A stretch of 64,000 bases of DNA from Agarivorans litoreus (GCF_019649015.1 NZ_BLPI01000001.1:496001-560000); one strand, 5' to 3'; shown: positions 32,767-43,382, counted from the first letter of the stretch. Translations and numbers: made by a program. Notes: generated by a model from the sequence alone, not told the origin.

Positions 32767-32985
32767 ATGAATACTTACAAGATTCATTTTTTTAATTCTG
32801 CCGGATATAGTGACAACCAAATCATCTGCACAAATTTTCAGATTGAAGAACGGAACAATAGCTTGGTGGTCTTAGAAGAAGGGGTTGTTGTTGGTAATGC
32901 CGAGATGGTTGAACAGCTGATTAATAAAACCCGCGGTTGGCAAGAAGCTAACACCGCTGTTAGAGCAGAAAAAGTCACAAGCTAA
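32767..32985 (+). CDS. Small hypothetical protein
   Basis: A 72-residue soluble protein (MNTYKIHFFNSAGYSDNQII, NNSLVVLEEGVVVGNAEMVE), with an upstream GAGGTGAAGGC ribosome-binding region that fits its ATG. It has alternating beta-like strands and a C-terminal helix. No family recognised; no signal peptide. Probably a real small gene, expressed alone and divergent from the MFS gene. Confidence 0.65.
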   Translation: MNTYKIHFFNSAGYSDNQIICTNFQIEERNNSLVVLEEGVVVGNAEMVEQLINKTRGWQEANTAVRAEKVTS

Positions 32986-33025
32986 GACGAGTAAGCTCCG
33001 TAACCAACTGAACCCAAGTTAGCTC

Positions 33026-33850
33026 TTAGTTACGCGGCGCATCACCATAGTTCGATTGCTGCAATAACCAAGCTTGCATGTGTTTGTCAAACAAGCGTTC
33101 GAAGGTATTAAACCTAGTGAGTTGAGTCACTCGTTCACTTAAATGACGCCTCAGCGCTTCGCTATTACAACCTGATTTTTTAGAAAAAGTGAAATACAAA
33201 CCTTCTACAGAAATGGGATTATCTAAAGCAACAACCTCAGATTTCAAACCGGCCGACTCCAAAATAGTTAAGCCTTGATATAACTCATAAAGTACATAAT
33301 CGAATCGATCGGCCAACAACATGGCGAAAGAGCGCTCTGCTGATGCACTGCTAAGGATCTTCAAATTCTTTTTGGCATAAGCATCAAAGTTTTGACCAAA
33401 GCTGTTATTTACTAAGGTGCCACCACGGCGGTCTAGTAAATCCTCCCACTTCTGATAGTTAAACTCATTACCTTTTTTTGTCCATACAACACTGGGGACA
33501 TCGGTAAACTGCGGCACAATATAGTCCATATATTGTTGCCGCTCATTGGTTAAAAAAGCGCCGGCCAGCATATCTATTTCGCCGTGTTTGGCTTCTTGTA
33601 ACGCTCTTGCCCATACCCCTCGGTCACGAGCATCGATACTAATTTCGGTGTCCATTAATGCCAGCTCAAGCAGCTCTATAGCAAGGCCTGTAAGCTTGCC
33701 TGGATTGTTTTGGTCTCGCCATAAAATAGGCGGATACTCGGCATTACCGGTTACTACTAAACGATTACAAATAGTCAACTCGGAAGCGACCACCCACTGA
33801 GAACTAGCGACCGCGGCAATTAAGAATAAGGGTTTGATAAACGCGAACAT
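33026..33850 (-). CDS. Periplasmic solute-binding family 3 protein, orphan
   Basis: A 274-residue protein with a signal peptide (MFAFIKPLFLIAAVASSQWV, cleavage after VVASE region near 24) and the SBP_bac_3 pattern: LVVTGNAEYPPILWRD near 31, LTGLAIELLELALMDT near 51, RALQEAKHGEIDMLAGAFLT near 84 and NNSFGQNFDAYAKKNLKI near 146. No transporter genes adjoin. These lone binding proteins often replace or feed other uptake systems or act as sensors. A close paralog type occurs at 58599-59327. Confidence 0.8.
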   Translation of the reverse strand: MFAFIKPLFLIAAVASSQWVVASELTICNRLVVTGNAEYPPILWRDQNNPGKLTGLAIELLELALMDTEISIDARDRGVWARALQEAKHGEIDMLAGAFLTNERQQYMDYIVPQFTDVPSVVWTKKGNEFNYQKWEDLLDRRGGTLVNNSFGQNFDAYAKKNLKILSSASAERSFAMLLADRFDYVLYELYQGLTILESAGLKSEVVALDNPISVEGLYFTFSKKSGCNSEALRRHLSERVTQLTRFNTFERLFDKHMQAWLLQQSNYGDAPRN

Positions 33851-34030
33851 TGTATATCTTCCTTAAATACGACTTATATTTAAGGTTAGCGCTAAGTGCT
33901 TAGTTATCAAGCTTGCTTGATGCTAAGCAACTGAAAGTTTTGTATTTAGTGACCAGACTCGAATTTAGCTGATGGAACATTGTCAGCAACAACTTTATAA
34001 ACTAGCCCTGCAAGCTGTGAATTAGGCCAA

Positions 34031-37000
34031 CTACTCTACTTGGCTATTTGCATCCACCTGTTTTGCTTGCTGCCAAGCTTGGCGACAAAGTTCGCTGCCA
34101 TCAGCATCCAGCGGCGCTTCCACAATCCAACGCAAAGGTGAAACCACCGGACTGGTCACAAAACGAATGGTGGTGCCAATTAACCCACCACTTGCAATAC
34201 CAATTTTAAAATCATCAAAACTCCCAGTAACTTTTACGGGTGTTGATAAACCAAATATTTGAGCACGTTTCGCTTTGGGTCGTAGCACCATCTTTACTTG
34301 ATGTTGCTTAAAATCTACCTCTGTTTCTCCTAGCACTCTCATGCGGGAGGTATCTGCCAGCAATACATTTTGTACCAATTGACCATCGTTACTATCAAAG
34401 GCCGCTACCACACAATTAAGTACCGATTTTTCGGAGTCATCCAGCTCGGGAATAACTGCACTGGCAAGGCTTACTGCCCACAAATCCATAATGCCAGCTT
34501 CAAACTCCAAAGGCCAAACCGCAAAACCAATCTTACCATTAGCACTTTCTAACCATTGATTTAGTTGGTCAAACTCACTGTTCACGTCTAAATGCAAACT
34601 AAAAGTCCCACGCATCTCAGTATCAGGTTTTATCCGCCTTGCTAACAAGCCATAATCAAAATTATCTATATCAGCCTTTAGCTGACTATAAAATCCTTCA
34701 TCTACAGCGCTTAATTCTCCACTAAGGTTTATTTCGCCTCCTGGTAGTGCTAACCACAAAGGAGCCAAGTGCAAACTACTATCGTGTAATTGCCAATATA
34801 GTTTGCCCTCACCTAGCCAATCATCACCCGATTTAACCCTCTCAACATCCAGAGAAAAATTAGCATTTAGACGCTGGAACACAGCTTGGCTTAACAAGGG
34901 TTGAGCAGCGTCTGTTGAGTCAGCGCCAACCTGAGTTTTATCGTTACTTTGCGCTTTATTCGTCGATGAAGAAAGGCTCTGCTCAAGCCCCTGCCACCCA
35001 TCAGTTCGAAAATCATCTAATTGGATGTTTTTGGCGCTAATTGCAATATCGAGCTGTGGTTTTGAATTTACTGTGTTTAAGTTAGCCAGGCCCGTAAGCT
35101 CGCTATTGGCTACAGCTAATAGCATGTTATTGATAGCATAACCTTGCTTATTTATCAGCAACTCACCAGCAAGTTCTATCGGACCAAACGGTGGTAATTG
35201 GATCCCATGTAAGCTATCTAACTGACTTAAGCTGGGGCTTTTTAATTGCACAGCAAGACTTAAATTGTCACTTGAAATAGGGCGTGGAAGTGTGGCTTTT
35301 GCTTGTAAGCTAACTTGGTTTACATCTAAGTTTAGTTGAATAGGTAACTCTCGAGGTTGTTGACTAAATTCGGCTAAACTAAGCGTGCTTAACTCTAAAC
35401 TTAACGGAAGTTCCTCTAACTGACCTGATAAATTTAAAGCCAAAGGCTGCTCAGGGTAGGCAGTCAAACTCCCTTCATCAAGTTCTATTCTAGCGCTGGC
35501 TTGTGTATTAGGATCAACTAAAACCCAATACCCGCCAATTAGCTTAGCAGAGAGCGATGTACTCGCGACTAATTGGGCTATATTGTCGCCTGTTAAAGAC
35601 AAATCTAGCTCTGCACGCTCTAAGGCCAAGTTGGCTTGTTCGGCAATCTTAAGTTGTTTAAGCAATTGAGGAATATTTGGCTGTTCACTTGCAATACTAA
35701 AATCAAGTTTTAATGGTGAACTGCGTAAATCTAACACCGCGTTACCGGCGATTTTACTTTGCGCAAACTCGCCACTAAATGGCGCTCTCTGCACCCAACC
35801 ATCTCGCGCCGAGGCCTGTAACTCCAAACGACTAAATTGATGCTCTCCCAATAGCAATTGTTCCACTTTAATATTAAGTTCGGCATCATTAATAGACACG
35901 CCTTGTGGCAATATAGGCACACGAATATCGATAGTGGTTCTATTCGCAGGCTGTTGATTCGCTTGCTTATTATCACTTTGAAGAGCGGAGGTTGATATCT
36001 CTTCATTAGGCATAAACGCAGTTAACTGAGCAAGATCAATACGTTGCCAAGCGGAATTGATGCTTACTAATCCTTGCTTCGTTTTGCTCCTATCCCAACT
36101 TGCTTGCAACGAGCCTTTGCTGTCAGCCAATTGTAGCCGACTAATATTGATTGATGAGCGCCCTTTTTCAGCCTGCAACGCTAGCTCGAGCTTAAATGGC
36201 CCTTGAGCGCCTTGGTCTACACCCAACCATGGCGCGAGTAAACCAATGCGTGGAGAATTTGCGTTTAGTTGCAAACTTGCCCCCTGCTGCCACACGCCAC
36301 TAGGAAGCTCACCATTTAAATCAAGCTCAATTGCTGGTGAGTCTAGCTGCATTCGAACTTGCCACGCTTGTTGATTAAACATAGCCCTTAGAGGGCTGGT
36401 ATGAATAACCGCACTAACCGGAATATCAAGTAATACACCATCAAGATTAACCTCTAACTCACTGGCTATACTGGCATGCAGGTCGGCACTCTTGATATCG
36501 AAACTAGTACCTGTAGGTAAAGTCATACGACTATCTTCAATTTTGTAATCAAATTGGCTATTTCTTAGTAGCTCAGTAACATCACTACCCGTAGCCTTGA
36601 TTCGTAATACCGAGCGACCAATGCTTCCAGTACTTCCAGCTAGCATTGGAATACGACTAGCCAGTTTATCTAATGGGGACTTTTGTGCGACCAACCGCAT
36701 TGAAGTCGTTAAACGATCGTCCTTCACATTTGCTTTTAAGTTACCGCGAAAGCGAATATCGTCAACCACTGCACGCAGCGGAGCCTTTAACTTTTCACCC
36801 TCAACTTTTAAACCCAAGCTAATTGATGATACCTCTTGCGGTAGTCCTAATATCTCGCCAATAGTTAATGACAAGTCTGCATCGGCTTGATTTAACCAGT
36901 AGCGCACAATCTGCAACAACGGTAACGCTTCCGCTTGCGCTTGCGCTTCTATATCTTGAACTTGTCCAATAACTTGCTTGTTTGATTGCGATTGGGAGTC

Positions 37001-38101
37001 TGCACTTATCAACGGTTCAGCTTTCGCTTCATCAGACTCCGAACTGGGAAGCCAAGCACTTAAATCAATCTCGCTTATGTCTAAATTACCACTAATGGCA
37101 ACAGGCTGTTTCCCTGTTAACGCCAATTCGCCGGAAAGCTCACTGCTGCCTAAAGTAGCGGTAATCGGGGATAAACTGTATGCACCTGGCTTTCCATCAA
37201 AACGCGTTGCCAATTTAATCGGAGCAATATTTGATAATTTGTTGCCTAATAAACGGGCAATAGAATTGGCATTTTGCCAATCAAGATTAAGTTCTAAGTA
37301 GCTGTTTATTTCTTTTTGCGGCGCCAGCTGCCCCGATAAACTTAACTTAGCATCGGCGACCTGCATGTTTAACTGCACATCGCCAGTACGTCCCTGTAGC
37401 AAGGGCTCTAGTTGCCAGCTGGAATCTAGTGCGTAGTGCTCATCTAACATACTCCCTTTAGCTGTCATCGCCAGCGTTTCACTGTCTAGAGAGGTCAGTT
37501 TTAGTTCTTCGAGCTGCCAGTCTAGCACCGCTTCGGCAGCGTGGTCGGTATAGTTAATCCTGGCGTCGCTAATCAATATTTGCTGTTTAATTTCAAAGCT
37601 ATAGTTAATACCTTGCCAAGTTAAATCATTATTATTTTTAGTATTACTGGGAGCCGAATGAGAGTCTATGTTGTTTGACTCTGCGGCACGACTAGTAAAC
37701 TGCCAGTTATTCTGCCCCTCTACATTTCTTATTAACTCTAAATAAAAACCATCTAACAGTACTTGCTCGATCTCTAAATGCTGCCTCAAAAGTGGCAGCA
37801 CCCGAACTTGGGCACTAGCCTTGCGCACTTGAGCAAAGTGTTGTTGACCAAAGCCATTTGGGTTAGCTATGTGGATATCTTCTACGGTTATGGCAGGACG
37901 CAAAGACAACTCGAGTTGTATATTGCCGTTAATGCTAACATCGCGCTGCAGTTGCTCGCTAAGTAGCTTAGTAACAACTTGACGGCTATCGCCAATTTCA
38001 ATATTGACACCTACTACCAACACTGCAATGGGTAACAGTATAATGGCGAACAATACTGTTAAACCAATTATGCTTCGCTTTAACCAAGGCTTCATTTTCA
38101 T
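34031..38101 (-). CDS. Large AsmA-family protein (1356 residues)
   Basis: A very long protein with an N-terminal membrane anchor (MKPWLKRSIIGLTVLFAIIL region) and the AsmA N-terminal domain: VGVNIEIGDSRQVVTKLLSE, RDVSINGNIQLELSLRPAIT and VEDIHIANPNGFGQQHFAQV, residues 30-100. The C-terminal AsmA-like domain near 1180-1300 contains LSGELSAVDEGFY and VDFKQHQVKMVLRPKAKRAQ. The middle is long beta-rich repeats, typical of AsmA/TamB-like lipid-transport proteins spanning the periplasm. It is nearly twice the size of E. coli AsmA. Start chosen at ATG 38101; other starts within 12 bases are equally open. Confidence 0.85.
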   Translation of the reverse strand: MKMKPWLKRSIIGLTVLFAIILLPIAVLVVGVNIEIGDSRQVVTKLLSEQLQRDVSINGNIQLELSLRPAITVEDIHIANPNGFGQQHFAQVRKASAQVRVLPLLRQHLEIEQVLLDGFYLELIRNVEGQNNWQFTSRAAESNNIDSHSAPSNTKNNNDLTWQGINYSFEIKQQILISDARINYTDHAAEAVLDWQLEELKLTSLDSETLAMTAKGSMLDEHYALDSSWQLEPLLQGRTGDVQLNMQVADAKLSLSGQLAPQKEINSYLELNLDWQNANSIARLLGNKLSNIAPIKLATRFDGKPGAYSLSPITATLGSSELSGELALTGKQPVAISGNLDISEIDLSAWLPSSESDEAKAEPLISADSQSQSNKQVIGQVQDIEAQAQAEALPLLQIVRYWLNQADADLSLTIGEILGLPQEVSSISLGLKVEGEKLKAPLRAVVDDIRFRGNLKANVKDDRLTTSMRLVAQKSPLDKLASRIPMLAGSTGSIGRSVLRIKATGSDVTELLRNSQFDYKIEDSRMTLPTGTSFDIKSADLHASIASELEVNLDGVLLDIPVSAVIHTSPLRAMFNQQAWQVRMQLDSPAIELDLNGELPSGVWQQGASLQLNANSPRIGLLAPWLGVDQGAQGPFKLELALQAEKGRSSINISRLQLADSKGSLQASWDRSKTKQGLVSINSAWQRIDLAQLTAFMPNEEISTSALQSDNKQANQQPANRTTIDIRVPILPQGVSINDAELNIKVEQLLLGEHQFSRLELQASARDGWVQRAPFSGEFAQSKIAGNAVLDLRSSPLKLDFSIASEQPNIPQLLKQLKIAEQANLALERAELDLSLTGDNIAQLVASTSLSAKLIGGYWVLVDPNTQASARIELDEGSLTAYPEQPLALNLSGQLEELPLSLELSTLSLAEFSQQPRELPIQLNLDVNQVSLQAKATLPRPISSDNLSLAVQLKSPSLSQLDSLHGIQLPPFGPIELAGELLINKQGYAINNMLLAVANSELTGLANLNTVNSKPQLDIAISAKNIQLDDFRTDGWQGLEQSLSSSTNKAQSNDKTQVGADSTDAAQPLLSQAVFQRLNANFSLDVERVKSGDDWLGEGKLYWQLHDSSLHLAPLWLALPGGEINLSGELSAVDEGFYSQLKADIDNFDYGLLARRIKPDTEMRGTFSLHLDVNSEFDQLNQWLESANGKIGFAVWPLEFEAGIMDLWAVSLASAVIPELDDSEKSVLNCVVAAFDSNDGQLVQNVLLADTSRMRVLGETEVDFKQHQVKMVLRPKAKRAQIFGLSTPVKVTGSFDDFKIGIASGGLIGTTIRFVTSPVVSPLRWIVEAPLDADGSELCRQAWQQAKQVDANSQVE

Positions 38102-38240
38102 CACTGCAACCACGTTTAAATAACAGAAAAAGCCACCAGCGCGCAGGCTAATAGCTTAGATTTAGTATTGACACAGTAAATCGACTAACAAACAGTAGTA
38201 TTTGATTATCAAGAAGATAATAGTCTCAAAGCAGTAATAG

Positions 38241-39404
38241 TTAAAGCGAAGTTGGGATTAAGCCTTCGATCAACGCTGGTCGCCACGCGCCAGCTTCTGG
38301 ATCGTAGGCACCAAAGCCAGAGGCGTACTCCCAGTAGGCCCAACTTATATTGCGCTTTTCTGCTTCGCGGGCAATAAACGCAGTCCAAGCGCGTTGATGG
38401 TCGGGATCAGAATGCAGTGAATACACGCCATATTCTCCCATGAATATCTCAAAGCCTCGCCCAGCTTGTTCATTCCAAGCCGTCACCCTGTCAAATAAAT
38501 TAATCAAAGGTTGTTGGTCTGAGGCAGTACCTAACCATGGTGTGCCAATCCAATCGTTAGAGCCCGATACCCAATCGGCACCTTGATGAGTAAAGTGGAA
38601 CGGTTCGTAATAGTGAACGGTAATAATGGTGTTATCAGCGTTAACACTGCTAGGTAATTGCAATTGGGTTAAGCCATCGGGGTGTCCCCAATTAGCAGTA
38701 CCAATCATAATCGTACGCTGCTCACTGCCATCATTTTGCTGATCGGCCATAGTGGTCCAAATCAACTGCGTTAGCCGAGCAATGATGTCATTCCAATCAT
38801 CGTAGCCAATGGTGCCATTTGGCTCATTAAGTAGCTCAAATACTACTTGCTCTTGGCCATACTCACTTAACGGAAACTCTTGGCTAATTTGTTGCCAGAT
38901 CCCCACTAAACGACGAATATGATTTTCTTGCATGCTCTCGCCGTCGTTCATCATTTCTTCGTAGTGGTGCACGTTTAACACCACTTGTAGATTTTCAGCC
39001 AAGCTCCAATTAACCACTTGCTTAACTCGGGCCATAAAGCTGGCGTCTATTTGATATGGAGAAGATTCAGCTGCATGATTTGACCAACGCACTGGGATGC
39101 GCACTGTTTTAAAACCAGCATCAGCAATAATCTGTAGATCTTCTTGAACCAGCAGTCTTCCACCCGTCCACTCTCCTTCATTAGGCGCTTCTAGGTAGTT
39201 TCCTAAGTTAAGTCCTCGGCCAAGTTGGGTTTGGTTAAGCCCACCGCTGGCATTCCAACCATAGACATCGCTGTAATAAGCACTGTCTAGCTCTACCTGC
39301 GCACCGCTGGCAGCTCCTGTTGAACTGCCACCGCCACAGGCTGCAAGCAAAATACCGCTAACGAGTATGACACTACCTTGAAGACTTTTTTTAATCACTT
39401 CCAT
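38241..39404 (-). CDS. Glycoside hydrolase family 5 endoglucanase, lipoprotein
   Basis: A 387-residue enzyme with a lipoprotein signal (SVILVSGILLAACGGGSS, lipobox LAAC, Cys at residue 23). The catalytic domain shows LGRGLNLGNYLEAPNEGEW at about 61-79, DAGFKTVRIPVRWSNHA near 95, QVVLNVHHYEEMM near 140, the acid/base in VFELLNEPNGT near 192 and the nucleophile in EIFMGEYGVYS near 318, with HYYEPFHFTH near 258 between. This is the GH5 cellulase order. There is no carbohydrate-binding module. It would act on beta-1,4-glucan at the cell surface; no other polysaccharide genes are nearby. Confidence 0.93.
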   Translation of the reverse strand: MEVIKKSLQGSVILVSGILLAACGGGSSTGAASGAQVELDSAYYSDVYGWNASGGLNQTQLGRGLNLGNYLEAPNEGEWTGGRLLVQEDLQIIADAGFKTVRIPVRWSNHAAESSPYQIDASFMARVKQVVNWSLAENLQVVLNVHHYEEMMNDGESMQENHIRRLVGIWQQISQEFPLSEYGQEQVVFELLNEPNGTIGYDDWNDIIARLTQLIWTTMADQQNDGSEQRTIMIGTANWGHPDGLTQLQLPSSVNADNTIITVHYYEPFHFTHQGADWVSGSNDWIGTPWLGTASDQQPLINLFDRVTAWNEQAGRGFEIFMGEYGVYSLHSDPDHQRAWTAFIAREAEKRNISWAYWEYASGFGAYDPEAGAWRPALIEGLIPTSL

Positions 39405-39585
39405 GCTTTTACCTTCTAAACAACTACCTATTACTACTTAGCAGGCTAACTGATTAGCCCGAGCTGACCTAGGCTAAAGCTTTGTTGAGTAATCAGAATT
39501 TGTAGGTTCTCACATTAATAAAGCATCAATGAAAATATGCCTAAATTTGTTTCAAACAAAACATCAAAGAATGTGAGAAAACAAC

Positions 39586-39611
39586 AAACCCGCAGTGTTA
39601 GTTGCGGGTTT
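39586..39611 (-). terminator. Terminator of the adhC-fghA operon, separated from it by a MITE
   Basis: 9-bp perfect stem AAACCCGCA/TGCGGGTTT with an 8-base loop. On the minus strand it is followed by TTGTTGTTTT, so it terminates transcripts coming from fghA through the MITE. Confidence 0.75.
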
Positions 39612-39631
39612 AGCGTAAAAGATAGTAGCTA

Positions 39632-39893
39632 GGGTCTGTTGATCTTTGGTGTTGAAATTTTGTTCGAGATAAGCGGGCTTTAATCGCGGCGAGCACTTAG
39701 AAGCCTAGTGGGCTAAGCAAGAAGTGCTTAACAAAGAGTAAAGCTCGCTTATCCGAACCCTTTGGGCAGCATTCCTTAGCCATTTATTCAGCGTTAGCGA
39801 GTGATTATTAAGCCCACTTAACTGCACACTCACTGCCTTGCCTAAATGGCTAATAAATTGCTGCAAAAACCATCAGCAAAGATCAACAGACCC
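39632..39893 (-). mobile_element. MITE-like element, copy 2 (262 bp)
   Basis: Perfect 17-bp terminal inverted repeats GGGTCTGTTGATCTTTG, flanked by TA at 39630-39631 and 39894-39895. It is the reverse complement of copy 1 over its length, with a few substitutions and without the 13-bp duplication. It encodes no protein and must depend on a transposase elsewhere. It lies 7 bases past the fghA stop, between that gene and its terminator. Confidence 0.87.
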
Positions 39894-39900
39894 TAGTTAA

Positions 39901-40746
39901 CTAAAAGTACTTAAAGTGGAAGCGCAGATGATCTTCAATAAAGCTAGCAATGAAGAAATAGCTATGGTCGTAGCCTTGCTGCATTCTAAAGTTTATTGCG
40001 TAATCACGTTGCTTAGCGGCATCAACAAGGGTTTCGGGCTTGAGCTGCTCGGCAAGAAAATTGTCATCGCTGCCTTGGTCAATCAACAGTGGCAAGTGCT
40101 GCTCGGGTTTTAATCGTTTTATTAACAAACTACTGTCGTACTCCTGCCAACGAAGTTGGTCATCACCTAAATAAGCCGCAAAAGCCTTTTGTCCCCAAGG
40201 ACAATTTGTAGGCTGACAGATTGGGCTAAATGCCGAAACCGACGAATAACGCTGGGGATTTTTAAAGGCTATAGACAAAGCGCCATGCCCGCCCATCGAG
40301 TGCCCAGCAATAGCTCGCTGCTGAGTAATGGGAAAATGCTGTTCTAACAATGCCGGTAACTCTTCACAAATATAGCTATACATTTGATAGTGTTTAGCCC
40401 AAGGCGCTTGGCTGGCATTAACATAAAAGCCAGCACCTAAACCTAAATCATAAGCGCCTTCTGGGTCATCAGTAACGCCTTCACCTCGTGGGCTGGTATC
40501 GGGGGCAACAATCGCCATACCTAGCTCGGCAGCCACTTTAAAAGCTCCGGCTTTTTGCATGAAATTTTCGTCGCTACAGGTTAAACCAGACAGCCAATAC
40601 AACAAGGGTACTGGTGTATCGTCAGCAGCTTGTGGCGGCATATAAACAGCAAAATTCATTTCACATTGCGTGGATTCTGATTGATGAGAATAACGCTGAT
40701 GGACACCACCAAACACTTTGTTGCTGGCAAGTAATTTAATTGTCAT
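39901..40746 (-). CDS. fghA: S-formylglutathione hydrolase
   Basis: A 281-residue esterase-D family protein: KVFGGVHQRYSHQSESTQCE near residues 10-29, PLLYWLSGLTCSDENFMQKA near 47-66, the nucleophile in AIAGHSMGGHGALSIAFKNP near 144-163 and the C-terminal His in QGYDHSYFFIASFIEDHLRF near 258-277. It hydrolyses S-formylglutathione to formate and glutathione. It follows the dehydrogenase gene by 11 bases and together they remove formaldehyde. Confidence 0.95.
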   Translation of the reverse strand: MTIKLLASNKVFGGVHQRYSHQSESTQCEMNFAVYMPPQAADDTPVPLLYWLSGLTCSDENFMQKAGAFKVAAELGMAIVAPDTSPRGEGVTDDPEGAYDLGLGAGFYVNASQAPWAKHYQMYSYICEELPALLEQHFPITQQRAIAGHSMGGHGALSIAFKNPQRYSSVSAFSPICQPTNCPWGQKAFAAYLGDDQLRWQEYDSSLLIKRLKPEQHLPLLIDQGSDDNFLAEQLKPETLVDAAKQRDYAINFRMQQGYDHSYFFIASFIEDHLRFHFKYF

Positions 40747-40757
40747 TGCACGCTACC

Positions 40758-41894
<1,137 letters not shown>

Positions 41895-41993
41895 TCACTA
41901 ATAGATAAGCAATTTAAACATGCAGTTACCAGAGCATAGCAGAGCCAATAGCCTTGGGCTTTATAAGCATTTTTTATTGAGGGGATAAAAAAG

Positions 41994-42011
41994 GCAGCCC
42001 GGAAGGGCTGC
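41994..42011 (-). terminator. Terminator after the AraC/GyrI regulator gene
   Basis: 7-bp GC-rich stem GCAGCCC/GGGCTGC with a GGAA loop. On the minus strand it is followed by CTTTTTT. Confidence 0.8.
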
Positions 42012-42063
42012 AAAACAAAATGAACTCAAAAACACGCTAAGCAACTTTTGTTGCTTGAACTAC

Positions 42064-42969
42064 TTACAACTTAATAGAGGTGCAAAAACTTACATCGGCA
42101 TGGTGAGTCTTTAAATCGTAGCTATGGTAAAGCTCAAAACATGGGCGGTTATCAACCGTTAACTCTGCGTCTACCACTTGGCTCATCAGCTTCTGCCAGT
42201 AAAGCGCATATTGTGATTTATCCGTTACCAGTTTACGCAAATTGGCATAACTCCCCGCAGGTAAGGTTTGCAACTCGATGCCTGCAGGTGGAGTAACCCC
42301 TGCAGGTATAGCCAAGCAGACGTCGGTACGGCATTTATCGGCTGGGGTTAACTCAGGGTTGTCGTGATAAATAAAAATACTCTCCCCCTCAGCTAAACCC
42401 ATTGGTCCCGCCCAGCCATAAAGGCGTTCACTGGCAACATCGTAACCTTCGCCATAGGGCCCGGTTACCCGAATGTAAGCCAAGTTCTTTTCTTCAAAAT
42501 GTTCGGTTTTCATGATTTCACTCCTTGTTTGATTTGCAGAGTCATCATATTGCGTGCCGTTTGCTAAAGCGTGTCCATTGTTGCGTAACAGGTGTCCAAT
42601 CTTGCTGTCTCTTAGCAATTGAGTGTAATGCTCCATGCTTTCACAATTTTTTACTTCGCTAGGGCTTAGTGCGAAGTAACCACGAAAAGCCTTAGCTAAG
42701 GCTTGCGAGCTAGAAAAGCCAAAATCTAAAGCCACCTTGGTGACCGCTTCTTTATGAAAAAATAGCTGGGTGGCGGCTTTCTCAAGTTTTAAGCGGCGAA
42801 TAAAATCGGCGGGAGTCTCTCCCGTTACCGCCTTAAACACACGGTGAAAATAGTAAGGAGATAAATGCGCCATCTCCGCCACTTCATTCAAATTAAGGTT
42901 CTTATCGTAGTTTTTTACTAAGTAACGAATCACCGGTACAAACTTACGGTGATAATTAGTTTTACTCAT
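42064..42969 (-). CDS. AraC-family regulator with C-terminal GyrI-like ligand domain
   Basis: A 301-residue protein of two parts. Residues 1-105 are an AraC helix-turn-helix pair (LNLNEVAEMAHLSPYYFHRV near 22-41, VTKVALDFGFSSSQALAKAF near 75-94). Residues about 145-301 are a GyrI/Rob-like small-molecule domain (IRVTGPYGEGYDVASERLYG near 161, VTPPAGIELQTLPAGSYANL near 226), like SbmC/Rob C-terminal regions. Such regulators sense hydrophobic or xenobiotic ligands. It overlaps the upstream DUF5329-like gene by 4 bases, so the pair is coupled. Confidence 0.9.
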   Translation of the reverse strand: MSKTNYHRKFVPVIRYLVKNYDKNLNLNEVAEMAHLSPYYFHRVFKAVTGETPADFIRRLKLEKAATQLFFHKEAVTKVALDFGFSSSQALAKAFRGYFALSPSEVKNCESMEHYTQLLRDSKIGHLLRNNGHALANGTQYDDSANQTRSEIMKTEHFEEKNLAYIRVTGPYGEGYDVASERLYGWAGPMGLAEGESIFIYHDNPELTPADKCRTDVCLAIPAGVTPPAGIELQTLPAGSYANLRKLVTDKSQYALYWQKLMSQVVDAELTVDNRPCFELYHSYDLKTHHADVSFCTSIKL

Positions 42970-43382
42970 TGTGCTCCCTGCTGCTGATCATATCGGGCGA
43001 GCTGTTGATATAGCCAAATGGATGAGTCTACTTGTTCGCCATTGGCAAACCGGATTTGATAAGGTTTGCCACTCAAAGAAGACTTACTGGCAAGCTTGTC
43101 GATGAACATTTCGGCGGTCCAGCTCTCTTTATCTGGCGCAAACCAACTGTTTTGCGCGCGCTTTAGCTTCATTCTTAAATGTTCGCCCGCTTGCTGAGGA
43201 TTGTGTTCAGAGCCATTGCGAACAAAAGTGAGATCGGCTTGTTCAATGGCTTGTAAAAGGGCTTCAATTCGTTGCTGCTGTTGCAACCAATTTGAGTCGC
43301 TTGCTGTTTCAGCTAAGGCAAACTGACTAAACATGCACAAACTAAACAACAGTAAACTAACACCGCATTTAAATAGCACCAT
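42966..43382 (-). CDS. DUF5329-like periplasmic protein
   Basis: Start at ATG 43382 (MVLFKCGVSLLLFSLC), after AAGGTG; a GTG 9 bases upstream is in frame. The 138-residue protein has a signal peptide ending about AETASDS (residue 27) and the pattern RIEALLQAIEQADLTFVRNG, EHLRMKLKRAQ and FIDKLASKSSLSGKPYQIRF, ending in a C-terminal helix. This is what I recall of DUF5329 proteins, which are secreted and uncharacterised. Its coupling to a ligand-sensing AraC regulator is unexplained. Confidence 0.75.
   Translation of the reverse strand: MVLFKCGVSLLLFSLCMFSQFALAETASDSNWLQQQQRIEALLQAIEQADLTFVRNGSEHNPQQAGEHLRMKLKRAQNSWFAPDKESWTAEMFIDKLASKSSLSGKPYQIRFANGEQVDSSIWLYQQLARYDQQQGAQ

Larger units (their letters stand above)
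39405..39900. other. 500-bp gap: terminator and MITE copy 2
   Basis: Holds a minus-strand terminator (39586-39611) and MITE copy 2 (39632-39893). The remaining 180 bp next to the cellulase start presumably carries its promoter; no motif was resolved. Confidence 0.6.
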
